NCBI RefSeq assembly: GCF_000485595.1
Contig: NW_014578744.1
Span: 35,161 to 58,729, forward strand
Reading direction: 5' to 3'
Length of the DNA stretch: 23,569 bases
From: Priapulus caudatus
Lineage: Eukaryota > Priapulida > Priapulimorpha > Priapulimorphida > Priapulidae
In this document: positions 1 to 8,503 of the stretch, piece after piece
How positions within the stretch are numbered: position 1 is the stretch's first letter
How the letters are laid out: every line of letters starts with the position of its first letter
Notes under the pieces: generated by a model
Database searches by the model: none
What the model was told of the DNA's origin: nothing
The model's input: only the letters and a program-made list of their open reading frames with translations
Position numbers and translations under genes: made by a program

Positions 1-130
1 TGTTGCTGTTGCGCGTCGTGTAGTTGTGGTTTGAGTCTCTCTTGTTGTTGTTGCTGTTGCGCGTCGTGTAGTTGTGGTTGGAGTTTCTCTTGTTGTAGTT
101 GCTGTTGCGCGTCGTGTAGTTGTGGTTTGA
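1..130 (-). repeat. 48-bp coding tandem repeat (16 residues)
   Basis: Minus-strand units at 120-73, 72-25 and 24-1 (cut by the edge) are almost identical 48-mers. Each encodes the 16 residues TTRRATATTTRETPTT, with P or Q at one position. A degenerate partial unit precedes them near 156-121. Near identity at DNA level implies recent homogenisation. The array continues beyond the left edge. Confidence 0.85.
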
Positions 131-345
131 GTTTCCCTTGTCGTTGTTTGTCGCTGCGTGGTGGTAGGCGAGGGTGTTCTTCGTGTGAATGTAAACAGTA
201 TTTCGTCGGGACGCCTAGTTGTTGTTTGCCTTGTTCTGGCTGTAGTTTGTCGTTGTGTGGTTGTTGTTGGCGTCTCTGTTGTTGTTGGTGTTGACCGTTG
301 CGTGGTTGTAGTTGGTGTTTGTCTTCTTGTTGTTCGCGGCCGTGT

Positions 346-377
<32 letters not shown>

Positions 378-586
378 GCCTTTCTCTTGTTGTCGTCTGT
401 CGTTCAGTGGTTGTGGGTGGCTGGCGTGTGGTGATTACCCGCCGAGTGGATGTCGTTGGTTCCTTTGTGGTAGGGTTCGTAGTCTCTTTCGATTCGACTC
501 TGGCATTTAGAGGCGTTTGAGCCGTTGTTGTAGGGGATTCGCGGGGTGGATAGGTGAACGGAATGGGCTCGTCAGAGGGCTGGCAG
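1..586 (-). CDS. Thr-rich mucin-like exon, partial (runs off the left edge)
   Basis: On the minus strand one frame stays open for 195 codons from 585 to the window edge. It starts after a TTTTAG acceptor (592-587), so base 586 completes a codon begun in the previous exon (phase 2), which is exactly the phase in which the exon ending at 2976 stops. After a short non-repetitive start (CQPSDEPIPFTYPP) the protein becomes about half Thr, with Pro, Arg, Gln and Glu: an eleven-Thr run near 330-362, then 16-residue repeats at the far end. A short unique patch, RPDEILFTFTRR, interrupts it. Such segments in metazoan surface proteins are usually heavily O-glycosylated extended stalks. An alternative acceptor at CAG (582-580) would enter in phase 0 and fits the neighbour less well. 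The plus-strand Cys-rich and Val-rich readings here are shadows. I infer that it belongs to the same gene as the exons at 2976-4162. Confidence 0.8.
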
Positions 587-1680
587 CTAAAATGGTAAAC
601 TCTCGCGGGGGATGGAAGATTTATCGTGATTCTACCACCTTCAGCGATGAATGCTTGCCGACTGCCATGAATCGTGAAGTCGGGATGAATGTCTTTTTCT
701 GAATAAAAGAAAAATCGTTGATGCATGTGTTAGTCGTCTATGTTCTAATAACACCTTGTCTGTGTAAGCAAGGTAATAGACATCGTCGAGAAAATGACGG
801 TGAACTATAAAACTGTGGTATAGTACTTGTAAAGTTACTGAAACTAGACAGCGTAAAATTAATACAAGAATTAATGTGCAATGGTGCGTGACGCTTATAC
901 TTCATCAAATTCGATTTCTTGAAACGCCTTTTCTTCTTTCTCCACTAAATAATGCTCTACTAGGAGTTGTCAATATTACTGCATGGTTTATACCAATAAT
1001 GGTTAAAAGTAGTCAGTCGATAATTCAATTATCGCTTCAGTGACATATATATATATGCTACAGCTTATGACGCTGCAAATTAAACAAGGTTCTATTACGT
1101 ATACGCAATATTGTCTTTATTTACCTTGCGTCGATATCATATCAACACTTCCAAATCTATTTATGCATTCGTAGTGAACCATTGAACACGCTGTAAATAA
1201 AATTAAAAAGCACAGTTACAAAATTGCTGCTTTTTATGTGCACAGACATTACACAATGCGATCATTCGTCATCGACTATGTATGGACACGCATTTTGTGA
1301 CCGACAATGTTTATAATTATGCTAAGACTTCTTTAAAATTATTAAAAAATAAAACTATGGCAATTGATTAATGCGCTTTAATATTTCAAATACCACATAG
1401 AAATAGAATTTCATTGGAAAATAACATTTTAAGGTAAGTCTTAAAATTTGGTTAGGTAGTAATTCTAGTATATACTGCGCATGTGCAGCAGCTTGTTTGG
1501 CACATGAGTGGTTGGCACATGGTTATCATGGGTCACTCACTGATATATATATACGTGAACATAGAAACTTATTTGACACATTATTATATATATAGTTTGT
1601 ATATAGATCAGTGTGATCACTGCGCATGCGGACAAGCGGTGGCTTGTTCAACAGCTTTGCTGTAACTTATGTATATGTAT

Positions 1681-1784
1681 CGCGCAATTTTCCGATCTGC
1701 GCAATCTAAAGATTGCGCTGCGCAATCTCGAGATTGCCGCACAGTCTGCCGATCGGTAGATTGCGCAGATCGGAAGATTGCGCG
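1681..1784. repeat. Fold-back palindrome built from AGATTGCGC / GCGCAATCT units
   Basis: Outer arms 1681-1708 and 1757-1784 are 28 bp, inverted and differ at one base (CGCGCAAT start, GCGCAATCTA inner end). Between them is a second perfect inverted pair, AGATTGCGC t GCGCAATCT (1710-1728), then a CTCGAG-centred palindrome and CCGATCGG. The DNA could extrude a cruciform and the RNA could form a branched hairpin. No clear target-site duplication flanks it. Its counterpart at about 9733-9880 carries extra internal units. Confidence 0.8.
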
Positions 1785-2511
1785 TAACATATAGACTCTG
1801 TTACCTGGCGCCCTCTATCATCGATCTCTCTATATTTCGCCGATTGCATGGCGGCGTACCATGGCTACCACAGAAGTGCTATGCTACAAGACTGCCTCCC
1901 GCCACTATTAATAAACTAACGCCTACGAATAAACTATATGCTTGCAGCGAGAAGTGCTTCACATTATTTAAAACATATAGCACTTACTTTCATCGGCAGC
2001 ATTTGGACAGTCGATGACGCCATTTCCTACTTTGTCGTGCGATATACAGGCGTTCGACCCTGGTAGGCGTATTCCGCAGTCAAATTGCCATTTCATGCAA
2101 ACTGTGAAGTGAACCAATGTAAAGAAGTGTCAGTGAAACAAGATGTTTGCCTTAAAGTGCCGCGACACGAGCAACTCGCTTTACTGTATATGCTGCCGAA
2201 CCCGAAATCGGGTTTTCATGTTAGAGAAACAATTTATTGTTAGAAGTTATTGTCGAAAACGGGGAGCACTCTATCTGATAATGCCAAGAGTGAGAGAGGG
2301 ATCTAGTCAGGGGGCATAAAGCTCCCAGTCCCCGCATACGCAGGTATCATTGGGAAGGGTGAATGACCGATAGCCGCATAGATACCTACTATAGCTGCTG
2401 GATGCGGTTCAAACAGAGCAACAAAACCACTCTTCGTGTTGAGCATGCACGGAATTTTATTGAATCATATCGTAAGCTATCTATTGAGAGTTGTTCGGGG
2501 TGGCGCAGGCG

Positions 2512-2519
2512 TATAAAAG
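2512..2519 (+). promoter_or_regulatory. TATA-box-like element (TATAAAAG)
   Basis: TATAAAAG on the plus strand sits in GC-richer context (GGCG before, GG after). About 30 bp downstream is a purine/cytosine stretch where initiation could occur, and an ATG follows at 2551 (context CGCC before ATG) that opens only about 24 codons. It lies in an intron of the minus-strand gene and is recognisable, with extra bases, near 10690 in the second copy. It could drive an antisense transcript or be chance. Confidence 0.25.
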
Positions 2520-2975
2520 GGATACGTGCCGAAAAGTGAACGCGCACCGCCATGTCTAGTATATATATATATATAGCATCACAGCACGCGCATACGACCG
2601 ATTTTTTCTCCTACGACGATAGATAGTTTTAGCGTTCCAAGTTCCTTAATCGTGATAAATGGCTATCATGCACGCATATCGATTATTGATTTATATATAT
2701 CGATTATAAACCACAAGCAATTAACTTAATTATTAACCGGCGCATTCGTTTGAACGTTGAATGCATCATTATAATTTTGCTTGCGCCAAGTGCTATTGAA
2801 TCAGGGCCGAGCCACGCGCTGTGAGTGTGTATATAAATTATACAAAACGCCTGCATGCTTTATAATGGCCGCTAACTTTCGCTTTCATGCGGCAGTTCGC
2901 CGCGATGTTGAACTATTCTCCACTTTTTTGAAAGAAATCGCCTGGTTGTCATTGTTCGGGCCCAGCCGCCCTTAC

Positions 2976-3112
2976 TGGGTCACACACAGCTGCCTGCAAA
3001 GTGCAGTGATGGTAGGTAGAGAACCACTTTTACTGAAGTTGCGGGTGTGGGTGCTAGCTCGTACAGGTCCGCTGTTATACAGTTCGTGTACCCAGACATA
3101 CACCTTGCTACC
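2976..3112 (-). CDS. Exon encoding the second half of a SEA domain
   Basis: The exon is 137 bp, bounded by CTCTACAG (acceptor, 3120-3113) and CCA|GTAAGG (donor 2975). It enters in phase 0, matching the exit of the 3411-3284 exon, and leaves in phase 2, matching entry at 586. The frame is open and reads GSKVYVWVHELYNSG, then PVRASTHTRNFSKSGSL and PTITALCRQLCVT. The ELYNSGPVRA ... FSKSGSL pattern fits the second half of SEA domains (a helix, then a strand with a G-S pair where many SEA domains self-cleave). Here the site reads SGSLPT rather than the usual GSVVV, so cleavage is uncertain. Another frame across this stretch (ALYRVARCMSGYTNC onward) also looks superficially SEA-like, but it disagrees in phase with the upstream exon and meets TGA at 2982-2980 before the donor. 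I therefore chose the phase-consistent frame. Confidence 0.6.
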
Positions 3113-3169
3113 CTGTAGAGTGCACATGCTGAGACTGTCGTGGAGGGAGAAAGATCGAGAAATATATAG

Positions 3170-3270
3170 ATAAAAAGAGAGAGAGCGCGCGCGACGGAGA
3201 GAAACACACACACACACACACACACCCACACACACGCACACACACACACACATGTATATATATATATACA
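3170..3270. repeat. Compound microsatellite (GA, then CA, then TA)
   Basis: GA-rich DNA (about 3173-3203), a CA run with interruptions (about 3204-3251) and a TA run (about 3254-3267) fill most of the 171-bp intron between the two SEA half-exons. On the transcribed strand this is pyrimidine-rich, then GT-rich. The duplicated copy diverges from this one inside this tract. Confidence 0.95.
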
Positions 3271-3283
3271 TATGATTACTTAC

Positions 3284-3411
3284 CCCGATTTCGTACTCGT
3301 AGATGAGTCGATTGTAATGAGGAGAGTCGGGATTGCTGAGTTCGGCCGTGTATACTAGTGGCGTCACGTTCTGTCTGACGACCTTCAGTAGTATTATGTA
3401 CTGACTGACAC
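3284..3411 (-). CDS. Exon encoding the first half of a SEA domain
   Basis: The exon is 128 bp, bounded by CTCTTGCAG (3420-3412) and GGG|GTAAGT (donor 3283-3278). It enters in phase 1, using the G left at 3737 to make a Gly codon, and leaves in phase 0. The peptide is GVSQYIILLKVVRQNVTPL, then VYTAELSNPDSPHYNRLIYE, then YEIG. A hydrophobic strand followed by Y-T-x-x-L-S-N-x-x-S-x-x-Y-x-x-L is the classic start of a SEA domain (strand, then first helix). NVT is an N-glycosylation sequon. SEA domains occur in mucins and other extracellular glycoproteins near or at the membrane and often self-cleave. Both splice sites are near consensus. Together with 2976-3112 it gives about 88 residues, slightly short of the roughly 100-120 usual for SEA. 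Confidence 0.78.
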
Positions 3412-3593
3412 CTGCAAGAGATAAAAGCCAGCGCCCGTCACAGACATTAACCCTACCGCTTACTACTGTGTATGCGCGAGATACCGTGTATAAGGGAGAA
3501 TATGACATGGCACGCGTTACGAGAAATTCACAACGAGGAATGATAACAAGAAGAAAATAAAAAAACATGATAATGGCATTTGATGAAATCATG

Positions 3594-3658
3594 CAGGAGT
3601 GAATAATAATATTATTCTATAAAATAAAATAATATAATTCTATTATTATTTACTCCTG
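3594..3658. repeat. Short AT-rich hairpin inside an intron
   Basis: CAGGAGTGAATAATAATA at 3594-3611 is inverted at 3641-3658 with one mismatch. The 29-bp middle is A/T only apart from two cytosines. It lies in the 325-bp intron between the EGF and SEA exons. It may be a very small MITE remnant or a chance palindrome; no target-site duplication is evident. Confidence 0.6.
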
Positions 3659-3736
3659 GTGACATGTGCAACGTTACAAGTTGCGGTGTGTATTTTTCCA
3701 GGAGCAGCCACGATGCGATTAGGGTTCTGTACGTAC

Positions 3737-3872
3737 CCATGCATCTCTCCTTGGGGTCGGTGCGCGAATAGCCTGGCTTACAGGTGCAGTAGAAGCGACC
3801 CGTTCTCTGTAGTTCTAAACAATATTCGTTCAGCTCGTCGTGACAGTCGGCGTTCGTCGTGCAGCCGATTAC
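3737..3872 (-). CDS. EGF-like domain exon
   Basis: The exon is 136 bp. Its acceptor is TTGCTTCAG (3881-3873) and its donor G|GTACGT (3736-3731). It enters in phase 0 and leaves in phase 1. The peptide reads VIGCTTNADCHDELNEYC, then LELQRTGRFYCTC, then KPGYSRTDPKERCMG. The six cysteines have spacing C-x5-C-x7-C-x10-C-x-C-x12-C, which fits the EGF fold, including the Gly-Tyr before the last cysteine. The asymmetric 0/1 phase is less usual than the 1/1 phase of shuffled EGF modules, but it exactly joins the mucin exon (phase 0 at 4162) to the SEA exon (phase 1 at 3411). An EGF module next to a SEA domain is a common layout in cell-surface mucins. No calcium-binding consensus (D-x-D/N-E at the start) is seen. 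Confidence 0.85.
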
Positions 3873-4161
3873 CTGAAGCAATGAGCATGCGCATTGGAGT
3901 GCTTTTCAACGACACACCACGCCGTGTGCTGAATCAAGGAGCCGTTGTCAGAAACATTCCAAGCAGTTATGACTACAATAAGTCCGAAATGGCACAACCT
4001 TTTGATGAATTGTGATGAATTTTTTCAAATTAATTAATGAAATCAATATTATTAATCATGCTCGATTGTTAGTCTTCATGCGTTTGTAACATTGAATTCC
4101 GTTACTGTTCATTAATAATTTTATTGAAATCGTACGCAGATCGCTTTGAGGTTTCTCGTAC

Positions 4162-7100
4162 CTGTGGTCGTACGGTAGCGATTGGCGGCAGAATAACCTC
4201 CTGCGTAGTCGTGGGTATAGTTGACGGCGTCTCCGTGGTTGTCGTCGTGGTTTCCTGCGTCGTACCCTCTGTCGCGCGTGGAGTCACTGGCCTGCCTGGG
4301 CCTGCAGTTGTACCGCCGATCGTCACGCGTGTTAGCGGTGACTGCGGGCGCACGGGTGGTCGGGGAGTAGGGAATACTCCCAAGGTCACGACCTCTTCAA
4401 TGTAGCCCTCGGTCGTCGGTGCGGATGTTGTTGTGGTCGTCGTCGTCGTCGTGGTCGTTGTACCCGGGATCTTAACAGGCAGCGTGATAAGAATGGGTCC
4501 TGGCCTCTGTGTTACCACAGAGGTGCGCGTGAAAGGTGGTTGGGTTGGTACCACAGTTCTGTTGACCTCAACGCGAATATCAATCGGCCTGACCGTAACT
4601 ACTACTGGTTGTCTAGTAGTTGTTGTCGTCGTGGTTGGTCTTGTCCGTGGTGTACCAGGACGAACGGGCGGATGTGGCGTTGGGAATAGATCCTTGGTCA
4701 CCGTTTCATCAATGTAACCTTCTGTAGTACTCGGAGTTGTTGGCCTAGCTGTTGTTGTGGTGGTTGTTGTGGTTGCTGGTGTTACATTAACGGGGACCGT
4801 GACAAACACCGACCCTGGCCTTTGTGTTACCACAGATGTGCGAGTAAAAGGTGGTCGGGTTGGAACCACTGTCCTATTGACTTCTACTTCAACAGGCGGT
4901 GGTGTTACCGTAACTACTACTGGTTGTCTAGTAGTTGTTGTCGTCGTGGTTGGTCTTGTCCGTGGGGTACCAGGACGAACGGGCGGACGTGGGGCGTTTG
5001 GCGAATAGATTCCGTTGTCCACCTATTGGTCATGGGAGGGAGGTGTTAGACCTTACTGTAGTTACTCCGAGTTGTTGGCCTAGTGCTGTATGCTTCGTGG
5101 TAGTTGTTGTGGTTGCTGGTGTCTACATCTAACGGGGGAGCCGCTGACAAAGACGACAACTGGCCCTCTCGTGTGTACCGACAGATGTGCGCAGTGAAGG
5201 TGGTTGGGTTTGGTACTAACGGTTACTTGGTTGACGCTCAACGCGAATATCAAATCGCGCCTGACCGCTAACTACTACTAGGTTTGCTAGTATTGTTGTC
5301 GTCGTGGTGTGGTCCTTGGTCCCGGTGGCGTACCAGGGCGAAACGGGGCGGATGTGGGCCGTTGAGGCAGAGGATGCCATTGGGTCGCCGCAACCGTTCA
5401 GGATCAGATGTAGACCGGTTCTGTAGTACTTCGAAGTTGGTTTGAGACTAGCGCGTTGGGGTTGTGGTTAGTTGTGGTGTGGGTTGCCTGTGTTTACAGT
5501 TCAACGGTGGGACCGGCTGACAAACGACCGCCCCTCCGCCTTTGGGGGTGTTACCGAACAGATGGTGACGAGTGCAATGGTGGTTCGGGTTTGGGGAACG
5601 ACTGTCCCTATTGACGTCATACTGCGAACAGCGGTGGTGTTCGTAAACTACTAACTGGGTTCGTCTAGTAGGTCGTGTGTCGTCGGTGGGTTGGTCTTGT
5701 CCGTGGGGTAGCAGGAACGAACGGAAGGCCGGGATGTGGCCGTTCGGCAGATAGATCTGTTGGGTGGCACCGGTTTTCTGCATCACTGGGTAACCCTTCC
5801 GCTAGTGACTCGGAGGTTGTGAGCTAGGCGCTAGCTGTTGTTGTGGTGGGTTGGTTGTGGTTGCCTATGGTAACATTAACCAGGGCACCGTGACAAAACA
5901 CGAGGAGCGCTGGGCTTTGTGTTGTACCACGAGATGTGCCGGAGTAAAAAGGTTGGTCGGGTTTGTACCCCCACAGGCTGTCTGGTTGACTCTCAAAAAA
6001 CGCGGAAGTATCGAATCGCTCGACGATAACGTACTACTGGTTGTCTTGTAGTGTGTTGGGGTCCCGGGTCGGTGGTTGGGGTTGCTTGTCCCGGGTGGGT
6101 ACCAGACGAAATCGGCGGATGCTGCGTGGGAATGAGATCCTTGGTCGCAGCCGTTTTTGCATCAATGGTAACCGTTTCTGTAGTACTTCCGGAGCTTGTG
6201 GGCCTAGCGGTGTTCGTTGTCTGGTTGGTTGTTGTGGTTGCTAGGGTTGGCCCATTCAACGGGCGGACCGTGGAAAACCCCCCGGACCGCTGGGGCCTTT
6301 GTGTTACCGACAGATGTGCCGAGTGGGGAAGAGGGGTGGGGTCCGGGGGCTGTTGGACCCCTGCTCCTATTGACCTCGCCTACGTTCAACAGGCGGTGTG
6401 TTAAAAACGATTGTAACTATCGTTACTCGGTTGGTCTAGTATCTGTTGTGCGTCGTGTTTGCGGTTTGTCCCGTGGGGATCATCCGGAGAGGACGACCGG
6501 GCGAAGGATGTGGCGGCTTTGTGGGAATAGATACTTGGTCCGACCGTTTCAGATCAATGTAACCCGTTTCCCTGGTAGTACTGCGGAGTGTGGTGTGGGC
6601 CCTAGCGTGTTGTTGTGGGGTGGTGCTGGTTGTGGGATTGCGGGGGGTGTTACGAGGGTGGGTGGAGAGCGGGGGGACCGTGACACAAGCCACCGACCCT
6701 GGGGCCTTTGTGTTACCCAACAGAAATGAGTGCGGAGGATAGAACAGGGTGTTGGGGGGGTTTGGACAGAGACTGTCCTATGTGGTGACCGTGTGTCTAA
6801 CTGGTTCAAGGCGCGAGCGTACCGCGGTGGGGGGTGACTACCTTACCTGGTTGTACTGGTAGTTGCTTGTCGGTCCGTGGGTTGTGGTCTTTGTCCGGTG
6901 GGTTACCAGGACGAACGAGCATGGGGCGACGTGCGTTTGGGGAATGAGATACGTTTTATTGGTCACGCTTTTGTTCATCAATGTTAACCTTCTGTAGTAC
7001 TCCGGAGTTGTGTGGCCTAAGTGAGCTTGGTTGGTTGGGGTGGTCTTGTTGTGGTGGTGCCTGGTGGTTACCATTTAAACGGGGGACCGTGACAGTGGAA

Positions 7101-8503
7101 GACCGCACCCTGGCTTCTGTGTAAGCTACACAGATGTGCGAAGTAAAAGGTGTCGGGGTTGGTACCGGGAAACAGGTTCTGGGTTGAACGCAGTCAAACG
7201 GGCGAATGATCAAGTCGGCCGCTGACCGTGAACACTACTCGTGCTCTACGTAGCTTGTTGTGCGTCGTGGGGGTTGGTCCGCTAGTGGTCGTGGGGTGGT
7301 ACCAGATCGAACGGGCGGGAATGTGGCGGTTGGGATAGACCGTTTGCTGCCCGGTTGCATCCAAGGTACCTTGCTGTAGGGTAGCGTGCGGAGTTGGTTG
7401 CGCCGTAGGCTGTTGTTCGGTGGTGTTGTGTGGTGTGGCTCGGTGTTAACATTAACGGGGACGCGGGTGACAGAACCACCGCGGACACAGCGGTGGGGCG
7501 CGGTCTGTGGTGAGCGGAGGGAAGAGGTGCGGGTGTGAAGAGGGTTTGCGCGGTGGAAAACAACTGTCCCTATTAACTTCGGTAACCGTTCAACCCGGAC
7601 GGTGGGCGTCACCCGTAACTAAGGCTGACTGGTCGTCGCTTAGTCGGTCTGTCGTTGGTTCTCGTAGTGTTGGGTTGGTTGTCGGGCTTGATGGAATGCT
7701 GTGCAATGTGCCTGTGAAAGCGGATGGTAGGAAGATGACAATTTGGGCCAAGCGGTGCGTGTCCGATCAAATCGTTGAGTGACGCTGGGGGACGTCCCCA
7801 GATGGGGTGGTTTATACCGTATCGGGATGGGGATTCTGCGGTTGACGTCTTTGAAATTATTTGATCATCAACATCTGGAGTCGTCCTGGTACGTACTGGC
7901 TGTGCTGGAAGTTGTAGTTTGTCTTTGTGTAGTTGTGGTTGGAGTTTCTCTTGTTGTAGTTGGAACGTCGGGTGAAGGTTGTGGCTGTTGGAGTTTTCGC
8001 CCCTTGTCGTTGTTTGTCCCGGGCCGTGGGCGTGGGGGTAGGGCGAGGGGGTGTGTTCTTCGTGGTGAATGTAAAGGCAGTAATGTCGGTCGCCGCCCTG
8101 AAGTGTGTTGTTTTGCCTTGTTTGCGCTGTAAGTTTTGTCGTTGGTGTGGTTGTTGGTTGGCCGTCTGCTGGTTGTTGTGCTGGTGTTCGACCGTTGCGT
8201 GCGTTGCTAGTTGGTGTTGTCGTTCTTGTTCGTTCGCGGCCGTGTTGTTGTGTGTGTCGTTGTTTGTGGTTGTTGGCCTTTTCTCTGGTTTGTCGGTCTG
8301 TCGTTCAGTGGGTTGTGGGGGCTGGCGTGTGGTTGTATGTTACCCGCCCGAGTGGGATGTCGTTTGGTTTCCTTGTGTGGTAGGGTCGTAGAAAGTCTTT
8401 TCGATTGACTCCTGGCATTGAGAGGCGTTTGAGCCGTTGTTGTCCGGGGATTCGCGCGGGGTGGATAGGTGAACGGAGAATGGGCCGTCAGAGGGCTGGC
8501 AGC
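4162..8503 (-). CDS. Long Thr-rich mucin exon with about nine 105-residue repeats
   Basis: The reliable part is 4990-4162: one open frame ending IATVRPQ at a CAG|GTACGA donor (4161-4156, phase 0). Read unspliced, the frame continues 19 codons to a stop at 4104-4102, so a short alternative C-terminus is possible. The repeat runs RPPVRPGTPRTRP, Thr run, RQPVVVTV, VEVEVNRTVVPT, PPFTRTSVVTQRPG, Thr run, TEGYIDE and LFPTP. NRT is one N-glycosylation sequon per unit, and the Thr runs suggest dense O-glycosylation. Above about 4990 the same units continue with frequent inserted bases, then give way near 7890 to the same Thr/Arg sequence seen at 1-520. The matching acceptor (TTTTTAG) lies near 8504. 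The exon is thus inferred to be about 3.8 kb once extra bases are discounted, near 1250 residues. The end at 8503 rests on homology to the first copy, not on an open frame. Confidence 0.72.
4345..7890 (-). repeat. 315-bp tandem repeat array (mucin units)
   Basis: The landmark GTACCAGGACGAAC recurs at about 4652, 4967, 5330, 5708, 6099, 6478, 6904 and 7299. The first interval is exactly 315 bp (105 codons); later ones are 360-430 bp because of inserted bases. The unit nearest the donor (about 4360-4162) is a diverged terminal version. Units 4990-4676 and 4675-4361 are very similar at DNA level. Confidence 0.85.

Larger units (their letters stand above)
587..2975 (-). other. Intron (2389 bp) of the mucin-EGF-SEA gene; first copy of a duplicated segment
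   Basis: This stretch lies between a GTAAGG donor (2975-2970, minus) and a TTTTAG acceptor (592-587, minus). I see no further convincing exon on either strand. It is moderately AT-rich and holds short TA runs (about 1045-1056, 1541-1550, 2559-2573), a fold-back sequence at 1681-1784 and a TATA-like element at 2512. The whole stretch recurs at about 8503-11230. A small exon hidden here cannot be excluded. Confidence 0.65.

Noticed and set aside
31-520. Plus-strand Cys-rich and Val-rich open frames
   Set aside because: They are the reverse reading of the Thr-rich mucin exon (ACA/ACC codons read as TGT/GTT); the minus frame has an acceptor and continues cleanly to the edge.
2030-2090. GCGTTCGACCC sequence resembling a tRNA B box
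   Set aside because: Does not match the GGTTCRANNCC consensus and no cloverleaf can be drawn around it.
2980-3249. Alternative minus frame with a superficially SEA-like peptide (ALYRVARCMSGYTNC onward)
   Set aside because: It cannot be joined in phase to the upstream SEA exon and meets TGA at 2982-2980 just before the good GTAAGG donor; the other frame fits both neighbours.
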